A stretch of DNA of 64,000 nucleotides from Lumbricus rubellus (GCA_945859605.1 OX243811.1:33310419-33374418); one strand, 5' to 3'. Counted from the first letter of the stretch, positions 22,717 through 54,270 are shown. Notes: a model not told the origin generated them from the letters alone. Program-made: numbers and translations.

Positions 22717-24577
22717 TCATTTCTGGACGTGCATCTTCTTTGCTACGTCGTAAACATACGTGATGTCTGGCCGCTGCTTTGGGTCCGAGTTGATGCACAT
22801 GTCAACGAGGTTGCGCAACTAAAACAGAAGTAGTAGGCATACAAAAACAGAGATAACACAACTTTAAAACATGTAATAATAATCTATATCTATAAAGGAG
22901 AATGCACGGGTGGTGTGTGCATGTGTGTTTGTCCAGAATGCATGCTACAGATTCGCAGCTATTAACCTGAAACCTTGCATCCGGATGGAGGACCACCAAG
23001 ACCACCCAGTGGAGGGGTTGGTGGGTCCCACTGGCCATGTAAGCCAGGTAAGAGGGAAAAAACCTAAATTTTCACTATTTCCAGACCTTCGTCACAGTTT
23101 CAAGGATATTCACCTGAAGCTTTGCAGCCACCAGGACCACCCTGCCTCCACAGTTCGACAGTTTCATGAGAGTTTGTTCACAAATTATGCAATATTTAAT
23201 GTGAATCATCAAAAATTTTAAACATGATCACTAAACTTGACAGTTAAGATAAAAATCCTTTGAATTCCGTTGCATTAAGGAATATTTTGTAGTTTTAAAA
23301 AAATGGCTGAACACAGTGGTTGCTTTAATAAACCCACACTGCACAATGCAATGACTGTAACAGTTATATACGATAAAGCATAATTTTATTATTTAGGTCT
23401 TTAACCTTCCTCTGCCACGTTACAATATACTTGACATGATCAGCCTGCATGGTGGATTGGAATATGGCTAGGTTGAACATCTCCAGAGATAAGATAAGAT
23501 CACATCATTCAAATAGACTGAATAAAAGACTGCACAAAGTGATTTAAAAGTAAATTATAACAAAGTGAATATATAACTCATTCGTTAAAAAAGTCAGTAC
23601 GTGAGTCAACCATTGCTAAAAAACATGAGGCCTAAAAAAAAAAGTGTTGTGTTTCCGGTAACAGAGCTAAAAAAAATTGGGTAGGTAGGTCGGAAAATAT
23701 TTTTATTTTGTAAAATATTTTTATGCAGTGACTATTCGAAAAAGTATACCCCACTAGTCTTTTTTGCACGCTGAAACAAAGTACGTGTTCTAAGCAAGTA
23801 TAAACTGCCTATTTCCCGACAGTCTGCACCTAAAACTGCTCTAGAAACAGTCCTATTAATTTCATTTTGTTGACGTCTCTTATGTTATGTCAATACAAAT
23901 GTAAAAAAAATACTTTTTTGAAAAAAAATTTAATTTTTTTTTGGAAAAAAAAAAAATTTTTATAAAAATTTTTTATAAAAATTTTTGGGTCGCGGCCGTA
24001 AAAATGGGTCGGTCGGGTTACCGGAAACACAACACTTTTTTTTTTACGCCTGAACAACTTATCTGTTAAATCATACCTCTTGTGAGTATTTATCGCTTGG
24101 AAGAGGCGGATAATCGCACTGTTCAATCTTCTTACATAGCGAGTAGAGGTTCATTTTATCACCATAGAAAGGAGACTGCAGTGCGGCCATCTAGCGAAAA
24201 AAAACGTACACCAGGTGAATGAATCAGCAAAAAAAAAGCAGATGAAAAACCTGCTCTATGCATAAGCATACAGAAGTCAAAAGTTCACACCACCGATCCC
24301 CCACCATAGGCACAAACAATCACTAATGAAACCACCATTTTTATATTACTATTTTTATTCCTTTGGGCATCATTGTCATTTGGAGCAGCAGCATTTATAA
24401 ATATTTGCATGTAATTTATATATTTTTGAGAACATTGATATAGCATGTGCATTAAGTTACCTCTGACCTAACAGATCTTAACAGGAGCATCTTAAACTGT
24501 CAAAGCCATTCGTCATCAATGTTCATCATCATCCTAAATCATCATCATAATCGTGGTCATCATCATCATAATCGTGG

Positions 24578-24663
<86 letters not shown>

Positions 24664-27600
24664 GTGGTCATCATCATCATAGTCATCATCATCATAATCA
24701 TGGTCTTCATCATCATCATAATCGTGGTCATAGCCATAATCACACTCACCTCATACAGAAGGCAACCAAGCGACCAAATATCAGATGCAAAGTCATAACC
24801 ATTCTCATGTATCCTTTCAGGTGACATGTAGTATGGGGTGCCGACTACAAAATACGAACAAAACCAAGAACTCATTTCCAAATTTAAATTCACAGGAAGT
24901 TATATTACTGATCACCAATAATTTAGGAATTACACACAGACAAACCGTCGGTCATATTGGACCCACTACACAGTCATCAAGTTAGAGCAAGAGTTTTTAC
25001 AGGCGATCAGATCAGTGATCAGTTTCTTTAAAATATGTACACAATTATTGTCGCCTGCACCACAGACAACCAGACAGTTGTTTCCCATTCATGGCATGGT
25101 CTTCAAAACTACTTTTAGATCTTCACCAAATGCCATTTATTTTAGATTGCATTTGCCCCTTATACGCACAACAGAACTCCAATTATAAATATACTAGGCA
25201 GCAATATAACTCCTGATCGCATAGCAACCAGCTGATAGAATGCTATCATGATGGCACTGTGTATTATAGACCTTTAGCAAATCTTTAACCCTTTACCCAT
25301 TCATTTTTAAATTTTAAGCCCGTTTTCAGCGGATATTCTCGGGGCAAACGGGTAAAAGATTAATGTGCAACTGCTTAGCACCAGCAATTCACAGACATCA
25401 TAACACTTTGGTCACAAAATGTCAGGCACAGCCGCACAGCATCTCAAGATGTAGGCAGAACACTAGAAGACAAACGGCCAGCTCACCGAGGGAATGTGCA
25501 GCAGTCGTTTTAGAGCTGAAAAACCGTCCAAGACCGAGGTCACCAAGTTTAACAGCTCCTTCCGCTGTTATGAAGACGTTTGCGGGCTTGATATCTGCCA
25601 CAGACAACAGCTGAACCGATGAGTGATTTGACACATTGTCAAATGAAATATAGATTTGAGTATCATGATCATAACCATGCATAGAAATTATATATCAGTG
25701 AGTGATCATCATGAAGTGTTCCTAGTGGTGTGGTACCTTTTATTAAACAAAAAAGGACAAAACACGGCAGATGTCTGTGGAACAAGATATGCCATAAAAC
25801 CTGGGCGCCTTCATCCGTCACCAATATAAACATGTTAAAAATAAAACACAAAAAACTCCCTACACAACGGCCATATGGAGAATTGGGTCTACATGGAACA
25901 CAGACAGACATATGAAAGCACATGCAGAAGCAGGAAAACTGGTTTTATGCAAGGAAACATAATATGTGAAGGCTTACCACGATGCATGATGCGTCTGGAA
26001 TGCATGTGGTCAAGTGCGCTGCATATCTGGATGAAGTATTTCCAAATCGTCTTCTCAGGAATCAGCCTCTCCTGTTTCTTGAAATGCTAAACACAGAAAT
26101 CAATATTTGTCAATGAGCTTCTTTGTACAGATAAAGGATATTTCCTCGGGGCTATCACGCTGAGAGCTGCTCTGAATAACTAGTCTGCAAGAGGCGCTTT
26201 ATAAACGCTAATATACAATACAATACAATACACACACTCAACACAGATTTGTCATTGTCCAATAGAAGACAGTCCAATCTAAAGACTTCTATCATTACAC
26301 AAAGTCTAAATAGAAGAACAGCACATGGCACAATTTGTTGGCTGCTTAAGTTAAACTGCAATCAAGCAAGGCAATACATCGTGAAGTTTAGTTAAGTTCA
26401 GTAGGTCTTGGAAACTGGAATTTCTATGGACGATCATGAGAAATGATTTCTGACCTTGATCATGCGTGAAAGGTCACCAGCATCAGCAAGTTCAAGGACA
26501 ATGTTGAGTTCATTGTCTTCGACAAATGACGCCAGATATTTGATGACGTTCAGATGGTCAAGGTGTTTCAGAAGATCGATCTCTTTTATACAGTCCTGCC
26601 TCGCTTTTGCGTCCATCATCTCAAATATCTGCAATAGTTTATTAGTTAGGGCATAAGCTACCTGGAACAATATATTCATATAGCACAAGGATAGTATGAC
26701 TATAGTTATGTAAAAATGTAAATAAAACTAAATATATTTTTATTATATGCCTGTATTACCCTGTAAGGATGCATATATGTACTATGAAGGTATTTATGCA
26801 TATTTTATCAAATTAAAATCTGCAAAACAATAAGTCAATTTGATACTGTACAGTGTACACTATAATAACTACACTCTGATCTTTAATTTTTACCAGCACA
26901 CATGTGCTTTTTCACCTTATCTGATTTTCTGTTTGCATCTGTAAAACAATCATGTTTATAGGACTGTTGAAAGTTACTACATTAAAAAGTAGTACATAAA
27001 AGTCCACTATATGTGCATAAACATGCATAAATGATACACACTTGCCCTTGCACATATACTGTAATGCAACCTTTGGAAATTTTCAGGGTGGAGATGATTT
27101 AAATCGGTTGATTTAAATCATTGATTTAAATCACGATTTAAATCGGTAATAAAAATCACGATTTAAATCGAATAGTGAAAATAAATTTAAATCAATGCTT
27201 TTGTGCCACACAACTGGAAAGCTGGTGTTTCTTTTCAAACTTATGAACAAGAAGCCATTAGCAGGAGAAGATGAACACTGTCTTTTATTGTGACTAAAAT
27301 ATTTTACATCTGAATGACAACAGTTACTGCTTACTGGTGACTAGCACTAGCAGTGACCTAATAATATTAGTACCGTAGTGTTCTAGTTTGCAAGGTGTGA
27401 CTGACTCACTGACTCAGTAACTTAACCACTTACATAGCTATCTGATTTCACAGTTTAACAGAACATTGACTTCTTCATTGGATTTAACTGATTGTTCATC
27501 GATTGCACTATTAGTATTAAGTATATAATATACCACTTCAAAGGTGTTAATTTGTATTGTATAACTGCAAAACTAAAGAAGGTAATAATTGTTACCGAAT

Positions 27601-28723
27601 ACCAAATATCAGTTACAATAATGCATAGTGGCTTGATACCCACATGGAGGCAGTAAGTCCAAACTTAGAACTAGTAGAAAGAAATTGGATTTAAATTTTA
27701 AAAATCGGATTTTTTATTTTTAGTTTAAAAATCATGATTTTTATCCACCCTGTATTGTATAGCTGTAGAATTAAAGGTAATAACCAGGGCTTTTGTTAAC
27801 GTGCAGTTGTACACAAAATGTAAAGTTCTAAAATGTACTTGTGCAGTTGTAGAAGCACTTCTGTACAGTTAAAACCAGCAAAAAATGGTCATTGTCCTCC
27901 GATGATTGGAATAGAAAGGAGTTGTGCAGTTCTAAAAATTCCTTAAAACCAGCCCTGGTAATAACTGTTACCTAATGAAGCATGTGACTTGATACCCCCA
28001 AAAAGGCACTACATACAAAATACGAACTACAAGAAAGAAATCCGATATAAATTTAAAAAAATCCGATTTTAAAAAATCCTATTTAAATCAAAAAAATCTG
28101 ATTTTTTGATTTTTATTAAAAAAATCACGATTTTTATCCACCCTGGAAATTTTTCAAGTACTACATATTAGCACAGCCGCATTACATTTTGCCATGCTTT
28201 TGACATGAATCCATTTTGGTAGCCTTATTCCTGACTAGGTCGTTCCTCAATATGTCTTAAAATTGCCCATGTTAGAGATCACATACACATTACACACACA
28301 TTACACACACATTACACGCACACACACTAAGTACTAAGTTATTCAACAATACTAAATAATATTCAACTGTGCTATTAAATGACTCCACAAGAGCAACCTG
28401 TGACACTAAACACTCACTTGTACTTTCTTCAGTGCCACCACTTGTCCATTGATTCGACAGCGTGCCCTGTACACGACGCTAAACTGGCCTTTGCCAATCT
28501 TCTTTTCAATTTCAAAGTTAGCCAGTCGGCAATAAGGACTTTCAACGTTTGACGGAGGGGTGGCAGGAGGCTGTGGACTTCTTGATGCTGGAATATCGCC
28601 CGGAAGAGGCAATGAACTCTGACGTGCAACTGAAGGCCAGGACTCGGGTGTTGTAGAACTTGAAGTGGTAGGGGCATTAGCCGAGAACTCGACATCCATC
28701 GGTACAGTTGCGTAGTTGGCCAT
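22717..28723 (-). CDS. NEK7: NEK6/NEK7-type mitotic serine/threonine kinase
   Basis: Seven exons on the - strand join cleanly: 28723-28418, 26628-26455, 26086-25978, 25594-25487, 24844-24750, 24190-24077, 22818-22717 (TGA). They give 1008 nt, 335 residues. The exon holding the ATG probably starts at 28786 behind a CAG acceptor. Residues 1-67 are a Ser/Pro-rich extension longer than in vertebrate NEK7 (302 residues in all). The kinase domain has the GKGQFSVV loop (77-84), VALKK (K99), IMHRD (D197), DLG (215-217), GTPYYMSPE and [13 protein letters not shown]231 matches the activating serine of NEK6/7 (S206/S195) and Y133 the autoinhibitory tyrosine (Y108/Y97). The C-terminus ([23 protein letters not shown]) is closer to NEK7. 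Family role: acts below NEK9 in spindle assembly and cytokinesis; vertebrate NEK7 also assists NLRP3. Probably the single invertebrate NEK6/7. Confidence 0.97.
23629..24050. mobile_element. Harbinger-like MITE, copy 1 (NEK intron 6)
   Basis: Ends are GGCCTAAAAAAAAAAGTGTT and a near-complement finishing AACACTTTTTTTTTTACGCC. A 3-bp duplication TGA flanks it (23626-23628, 24051-24053). Inverted GTGTTTCCGGTAAC lies just inside both ends. It is 422 bp with no coding capacity and is nearly identical to 32854-33274. A GG-start TIR and a TNA duplication fit PIF/Harbinger, by inference. It ends 27 bases downstream of NEK exon 6 in gene orientation. Confidence 0.88.
24519..24735. repeat. (CAT)n trinucleotide microsatellite at a NEK donor
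   Basis: About 215 bases of CAT/ATC with interspersed CGTGGT units. In NEK orientation it begins about 15 bases after the exon 5 donor (24749), so the intron starts GTGAGTGTGATTATGG and then becomes a long ATG run. The exon 5 frame stays open into it as poly-Met/Thr. Confidence 0.95.
25289..25359. mobile_element. TTAA-flanked mini-element (piggyBac-like)
   Basis: CCCTTTACCC...GGGTAAAAGA inverted ends are flanked by TTAA at 25285-25288 and 25360-25363. The body is 71 bp. TTAA duplication and CCCTTT termini are piggyBac-type features. It lies in NEK intron 4. Confidence 0.7.
27084..28145. mobile_element. hAT-like element with internal duplication and nested MITE
   Basis: CAGGGTGGA...TCCACCCTG ends are flanked by an exact 8-bp duplication GAAATTTT (27076-27083, 28146-28153). 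The subterminal regions are full of GATTTAAATC/GATTTTT motifs. A second internal right end (ATCCACCCTG at 27742-27751) shows that the 3' part, about 27553-27751, was tandemly duplicated as 27752-28145. The second copy is interrupted by the MITE at 27785-27957. It lies in NEK intron 1. Confidence 0.9.
27785..27957 (+). mobile_element. hAT-like MITE of the CAGGGCT...AACGTGCAG family, copy 2 (nested)
   Basis: CAGGGCTTTTGTTAACGTG start and AAAACCAGCCCTG end, with an exact 8-bp duplication GTAATAAC at 27777-27784 and 27958-27965. The element is 173 bp. It is inserted inside the larger hAT-like element 27084-28145 and is therefore younger than it. Same family as 19385-19582 and 55682-55870. Confidence 0.93.
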
Positions 28724-29174
28724 AGCTAGTATTCAGACATAGATTCTGGATGTGTTTCCAATGCTGTGGAAAGATGTGGTTCCACCCTGGAACAAAACAT
28801 TTGATGCACACAATAAAAATACTGGTTGAACAGCTGCAACTCAATTATGCAGTGTCCTGATATCTTCTATGTACAATTGCACATCACCTTAATAATAAAA
28901 CAATAAAGACGAATCTGGTCAAAAGCCATGAAGGAATATCAAAGCAACAGCATACGAAAGAAATCAGTATAGAAAAACTTTAGACAAGTCTTAGACAAGA
29001 TTTGAAGAAGTAAGGATGAGAAAGGTTGCACAGTGTAATGTGAATGAGCACTAACTGAAGGAGAGTTCCATAGTCCAGCATTATCAGCAACAACAAAATA
29101 CACTGAACAAAAAATAACCATGTCCATGTTACAACATTCAAAAGATCTGCTTGATTAAAAAGTGTTAGCATAGA

Positions 29175-29370
29175 GTGGGACGCGGTGGTGTAGCGGTAAG
29201 ATCGGCGCCAATGTGACCGAAGGGTTGCAGGTTCAAATCTATCTCAAGCCCCTGCGCAACAACTTTGGACAAGTTGCTCACCCACTATTGTCTGTGAGGA
29301 AGGCAACAGGAAACCACCTCACCCATCTCATCCCCAGAGGCTTAAAGCCAGTGAACCTGCCTTCGGGCAC
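29175..29370 (+). mobile_element. tRNA-derived SINE, copy 1
   Basis: The head contains an A-box-like TGGTGTAGCGGTAAG (about 29186) and a B-box GGTTCAAATC (29230-29239) at tRNA-like spacing. The body (CTTTGGACAAGTTGCTCACCC) resembles the copy at 61910-62115. Upstream of NEK on the opposite strand. The 3' boundary is approximate. Confidence 0.75.
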
Positions 29371-30784
29371 AGAACTCATCATCATCAGTATGGAGTAAAG
29401 AAAAAGAGGTTGGCAGATAGCTAGAGAATCTTAAACAAATAGCCTTATCTGAAAAAAATTCCATTTCCATGGGTAAACAAGGCACTGATTTTGGGATACA
29501 TAAAATGTATCTCATACTTTGGTCTTCAAGTAACATACTTTTTTATAAAGCTTTAGATAAGACTCTGACACGACAGTATTGAGTAAGAATCGTGGTGCAG
29601 TAGTCGATACGAATGGAGACCACGGTATTACCCACACAAACCAACTTAAACAAAGGAATATGGCGCTTGATCTTAGGGGAGAATATGAGTAACTTGTGGG
29701 GCGATCGACCATTTCCAAGGTAAAACACAATGTTTATCTGAACACGCCGCCACACGACTATACCGATACCGATCTAATAACGGAGTCGTAGGCTAGTCCA
29801 GCTCGCCACCTTCAGCTCTACTGTGTGAAGCCCGAAAGCACCACAGATATAGTCACTTCATTAGCATGTAAGCACTTGCATTATAATAAGTAATATTGGC
29901 GATAGACAGAATGTAGAAGTGGAAAAGTTGTCACACCTAGTATAGTAAGACGTTCGACAAAACACAGCTGAAGAAACCAAGGCTCCGCGAAAGAATTTGC
30001 ACTGTGAACCGGAAGTAAACAGACCAAATGGAGAGAAAAAGATCTCAGATAACTTTGATTGCAGGCATTGATTGCAGGTATCTGGTTGGAGAGAGTGCAA
30101 TGAAGAGTGAGTAAGTAGCTTTCGTTTGCATCGGACAAACGCGCAAGGATCAATAAATGTAAGCGTACACGTTTTTTAAATAGCGATGAATAATTGGTCG
30201 GGTGAGATCAGTTACCAATTTGAGTGGGCGATTGAAAGCCATGAACGTCCGATGACTGTGCGTGCATGTGGAATCACAAAGTTCCTTCAAAGACCTTTAA
30301 GTTACACTGTTATACCAAAGTTATGCTGTGGCCTAGGCCCCGGTTTTGCTATACGAAAAACAATTTGCAGTCTTCTGCGTAGGCTAACCTATGACATTAA
30401 ACTATATAATTTGTAGTCTATCCAAAATATGCACGTCTGTTATAAAATATTTATGATTTCATGCATGCCGGTTCTACTAATTTCTGACGAAAACATATTA
30501 GCCCTGCGAACTAAGTTAATTCTCCGACGCTGTTCTCAAATCAACTTACTTACAAGACTCGATATATGCACTCACATGGTTCCATTAGTAGCAAGAAAAT
30601 CGAACAAAAAGACCTAGCTGCTGAGATCTAAAATATTAAAAATTTAACAATTGCACTTTCAACTTGGAAAGCGAATCTTTCCTTAACAAATTGCTTGCCA
30701 ATTAAAGATAAGCGCACAATAAATTGCTTTCAGCATCGGGGCACACAAGCGGTGAATTTCCGGTCAGTGATCTCATTGGTAAAA
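29371..30784. promoter_or_regulatory. Probable bidirectional NEK/PRPF40 promoter region
   Basis: The region lies between two divergent housekeeping-type genes. It holds ETS-type motifs CCGGAAGT (30009-30016) and, on the - strand, ACCGGAAAT (complement at 30756-30764, about 20 bases before the PRPF40 ATG), plus an inverted CCAAT (ATTGGTCGG near 30192) and ATTGG at 30775. No TATA box is convincing. NEK 5' untranslated exon(s) must start here, but their donor could not be placed. Short open frames here look non-coding. Confidence 0.5.
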
Positions 30785-50678
<19,894 letters not shown>

Positions 50679-51011
50679 AACTGTAGCTTCTGTTGCTAAG
50701 GAACTCGTGTAAGTGGTTGTCCCGCACTGACCGAACGAATGCAGAGCGGAAGACGTGCGGAGCATCGTTGCTAAAGACATTCGACGCATGATTACGTGAA
50801 GGACATTCGAAGCGTTGATCTGCCGCTGGTCATCGAGCGCTCTGCCGTGCGATACGTGGCGTCGATGCGGGAAGAAGATATGTTTACATCGTTTGTTGTC
50901 GGCGAACAGTTTAGTCGAAGCCGTGGCAGCAGCGTGTGTGATCGTCGTTTCAAACTGTTGACGGTGTTTCTATGTCGCGATTTTAATTGGTCTATGATGA
51001 AATGTAGAGCA

Positions 51012-51017
51012 AATAAA
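51012..51017 (+). terminator. PRPF40 poly(A) signal
   Basis: AATAAA 334 bases after the PRPF40 stop, followed at about 51031-51046 by a GT-rich stretch (GTGCTTTGGTTTGTGC) suitable as a downstream element. The 3' UTR is then about 50679-51035. Confidence 0.8.
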
Positions 51018-51059
51018 ATTCGGTTATTATGTGCTTTGGTTTGTGCTTTATTCTGAGCA

Positions 51060-51200
51060 CTTGTGTCAATGAGTAGTTGAGTATAGTTGAGTAATTGAGT
51101 ATAGTTGAGTAATTGAGTACAGATGAATAATTGAGTGTAGATGAGTAAATTAGCATAGATGAGTAAATTAGCATAGATGAATAATTGAGTATAGTTGAGC
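51060..51200 (+). repeat. GAGTATAGTTGAGTAATT-type tandem repeat
   Basis: About ten imperfect copies of a 13-15-bp motif (TTGAGTATAGTTGAGTAA, later AGATGAGTAAATTAGCAT) immediately beyond the PRPF40 poly(A) site. Confidence 0.9.
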
Positions 51201-51423
51201 AGTCTTACACTTATCCGATGAGACAGCCGTTGAGTATGAAGTGCTCGGCAATTTTTTGGTTTCAGCACGAAAGGTTTTTGTGACCGGTCCTCAGTACCCA
51301 CTGATGGTCTACATGGTAGATGTTCGTTCATTCATTCATTAAGTTACTAGAAACATTTATGTATCGCTTCTTCAAAGTAACTACTTCTATGTGCTCGAGT
51401 TCTTGCGTTGAACTCAACTGAAT

Positions 51424-51795
51424 ATTTCCATTGCAATTTTGTAATTGATTGCAATTTTGTAATTGAATGCAATTATGTAATTGATTGCAATTAGGTAATT
51501 GATTGCAATTATGTAAGTGATTGCAATTAGGTAATTGATTGCAATTAGGTAATTGATTGCAATTAGGTAATTGATTGCAATTAAATGTAATTGTTTGCAA
51601 TTATGTAATTGATTGCGATTATGTAATTGATTGCAATTAGGTAATTGATTGCAATTAGGTAATTGATTGCAATTAAATGTAATTGTTTGCAATTATGTAA
51701 TTGATTGCGATTATGTAATTGGTTGCAATTATGTAATTGATTGCGATTATGTAATTGATTGCAATTATGTAATTGATTGCAATTATGTAATTGGC
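51424..51795 (+). repeat. 18-bp GCAATTAGGTAATTGATT tandem repeat
   Basis: About 20 units of an 18-bp motif with G/A/T variants (aggtaa, atgtaa, attgcgat), with a larger period of about 110 bases visible because the block ending AAATGTAATTGTTTGCAATT occurs twice. The - strand frame gives NCNQLP repeats and is not a gene. Confidence 0.93.
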
Positions 51796-52243
51796 GTTGA
51801 TCAACAAGTCACCTGCTTGTCAACTTACTCAGTTGCTTAGACTTGTAGACTGGTTCCTGACTTACTCTGGGATCGTCCATAAAAGATGTCCGCAATGAAG
51901 GTGAAGATTGGTTCGTCCGAATGCAGACAAGGGTGAAGGTTATGCGGTTGTCTTCACCTACACATAGATGTAAAAAACCGATGAAAATGGAGGAAAGAAA
52001 ACTGGAAAAAAAGTCGTTTTAGTTGAAAGAAATAAAATTAAAAAAATGACAAAAAACGGAAACACAAAATAATTTGCCTTTGTTATATCTGAAACTTCAT
52101 TTTAAGCTTAACAACCTGGCTTTTGCAATTTTATTTTAATTTGCAAATAATAACTTTATTAGTAGGCCAAAATTAATTGTTGTAAGTATTAACATTAATC
52201 TACATCAGTTATTTTTTTCTTATAACTTTGGTGTACCGGTAAT

Positions 52244-52368
52244 CAGGGCTGAAAGTGAGCCGGGTCTCAGACCCAGCATTCATTTGTTGGCGCTTGAATA
52301 AACACTGGTATTTAGCACCATTTGGCCCGAAGAGACCTGGCAATTTTTTCAAACCACTTTCTGCCCTG
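52244..52368. mobile_element. hAT-like MITE, 125 bp
   Basis: CAGGGCTGAAAGTG / CACTTTCTGCCCTG inverted ends are flanked by an exact 8-bp duplication CCGGTAAT (52236-52243, 52369-52376). Non-coding; contains an internal palindromic CCGGGTCTCAGACCCAG. Confidence 0.95.
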
Positions 52369-52599
52369 CCGGTAATAAGAAATTGAGAAAAGCTAAAGGT
52401 ATTGAAATCTTTTCAAATATTAATTGTAAACATAAGTCTGTATAAGTTCATGCTGATTGACATAACTCAAAATTGTTACTTATATTTTATATCAAAATAA
52501 CTCTTACAAATTCCCTTTCTTCTAGGGACCTTCTACTATTTCTAAAATGATTACTTTGACAATGACACTATAGTTGGCTGCATCCTGGAAAGTAGGCCA

Positions 52600-53045
52600 T
52601 TAACTATATAGGCCTATATTAACTATGCAGGCCGTTGCTACGGTAATGGCTAATTTCGTATCATAACAAACCTCTTTGTTCTACAAACACTTGTTACGTC
52701 ATTAGGCTAACTATGTAGGCCTATAGTGTTCCGATGCTAGGATAATAACTAATTTCGTGTCATAACAAACCCTCTTTGTTCTACAAACACTTGTTACGTA
52801 ATTAACTATGTAGGCCTATAGCGTTCCGTTGCTAATGGCTAACTCCGTATCATAGTAAAACCTCTTTGTTTTACAAACACTGTTGTTACGTCATTAACTA
52901 TGCCTATAGCTTTATACTGTTACGTCATCAATTATGTAGGCCTGTATTAGGCCTAACCATGCAGGCCGTTGCTAGGTTAATGGCTTATTCCGTATAATAA
53001 CAAACGCTCTTTGTTCTAGAAACACCATTGTTACGTCATTAGCTC
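52600..53045 (+). repeat. Tandem array, about four units of 90-120 bp
   Basis: Repeated order: TAACTATGCAGGCC or TATGTAGGCCTATAG, CGTTGCTA..GGTAATGGCTAA, TTTCGTATCATAACAAACC, TCTTTGTTCTACAAACAC, TTGTTACGTCATTA. Units start near 52610, 52700, 52800 and 52950, with a shorter partial unit around 52890-52930. Each full unit carries a TTACGTCA/TTACGTAA (CRE-like) core. Confidence 0.85.
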
Positions 53046-54100
53046 TGTTCATTATGAAGTGTACACATTGTTGAATTGCTGTTACGACGATAGCTTTCCA
53101 TTGTCCGACGGCCGAACAGAGGCCTCCCACTTTAGGGCCCCACACATGCATAATAGCAAATTTCAGTAGTTTGTCTTCTTCTCGTTCTCTGCCCTTTGGC
53201 AGCTTCGAATGTTGACGTGTCCATTCTTCTCTGTTCTGTGCTTTATAACAGCACACTCCATACTAAGGTTTTTATCATTTTCTTTTTCAGCTCCTTATTG
53301 ATTCCTCCTCTCAGTTCTTTCCTCTTTTCAATTGCATCTTTTCAAATAAGTTGAAGTAACTCCTTTCTACACCATGTAGCCTATTACTGTAAAAAATTAT
53401 TTAAAGGTGGCGTGCTGTGCTGATTCTGCTGTGATGAGAGTAAAACGTGAACAATATCCTGCATGCATCAATCAAATTAACAGGCCTAGGCTTAGGCCTA
53501 CTGACACTGTAAATCAAGTCAAGAATGTGGTTAATAGTTAATTTGGTCGACTCCATATAGCAACTACATGTCTTTCTCTTTACTAAATCACCAATTTAAA
53601 ATATATTGTGGCACGAAATTTCTGAATCTGTTCTTAACTGAAGGCAACTAGATAAACGAGCGTGACGTACGAAAACGAAAATGGCGTCGGTGCTTTTCTT
53701 CCAGATGATTACCCACAATTCCCTAATCGCTACTACGTCAATTTGACTCAACTCTACCGAGGCGTTCATCGGTCAAATTAATGTTCTCGATGGTATCACA
53801 TAGTAAAAGCACATTATATTTTGTTAACACTGGGAATAGCTAAAAATCTGGGACTCGATCGAGTAGTCCTATAGGTGCGTTTCGAAAGAGTTTAATATCT
53901 TTGGGAATTATCTGCTGAAATGACCTGAGATGGGATAAGAATTTGAAAGCAAAGCTCCATCATTTATTGTCTTCGAGCGGGGATGAAACGAAAATCTGCG
54001 TTCTGAAAGTAGGGTAGTCCCGTATAATATAGACGTGGTTCGTTTCTAGCGCTGCGTAAAACTAAGGTTTAACGCTGCATTTATAATGTAAGTAAAGTGG
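53046..54100. other. Unassigned intergenic stretch
   Basis: No exon chain was recognised. A CpG-containing segment near 53655-53710 has GAGCGTGACGTACG and AAAATGGCGTCGG, which could be promoter-like, but no gene can be attached to it. Confidence 0.4.
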
Positions 54101-54117
54101 GACAAGTGAAGGAGATT

Positions 54118-54270
54118 ATGCGACGTCGGTCAGTCGGTCGTTTGTCTCTTCGGTCGATCAGTCGGTCGCCCTGTCGTTTCGTCGGTCGGTCCTTCGGTCT
54201 TTTCTCGGTCGTTTACTCAGTCGTTCGGTCGGTCGGTCGTTCGGTCGGTCGGTCGTTCGGTTGGTTGAGA
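54118..54270 (+). repeat. (CGGT)n-rich simple repeat
   Basis: CGGTCGGTCGGTCGTTCGGTC-type repeat over about 150 bases. It gives a long open frame of Arg/Ser/Val/Gly on the + strand (54097-54444) that looks like repeat translation. Confidence 0.85.

Noticed and set aside
24519..24824. Poly-His frame
   Set aside because: Translation of the (CAT)n microsatellite in NEK intron 5.
51328..51692. NCNQLP repeat protein on the - strand
   Set aside because: Translation of the 18-bp tandem repeat; no gene context.
51424..51795. CRISPR-like array (regular short repeats)
   Set aside because: Repeats are contiguous with no unique spacers and the genome is animal; it is a simple tandem repeat.
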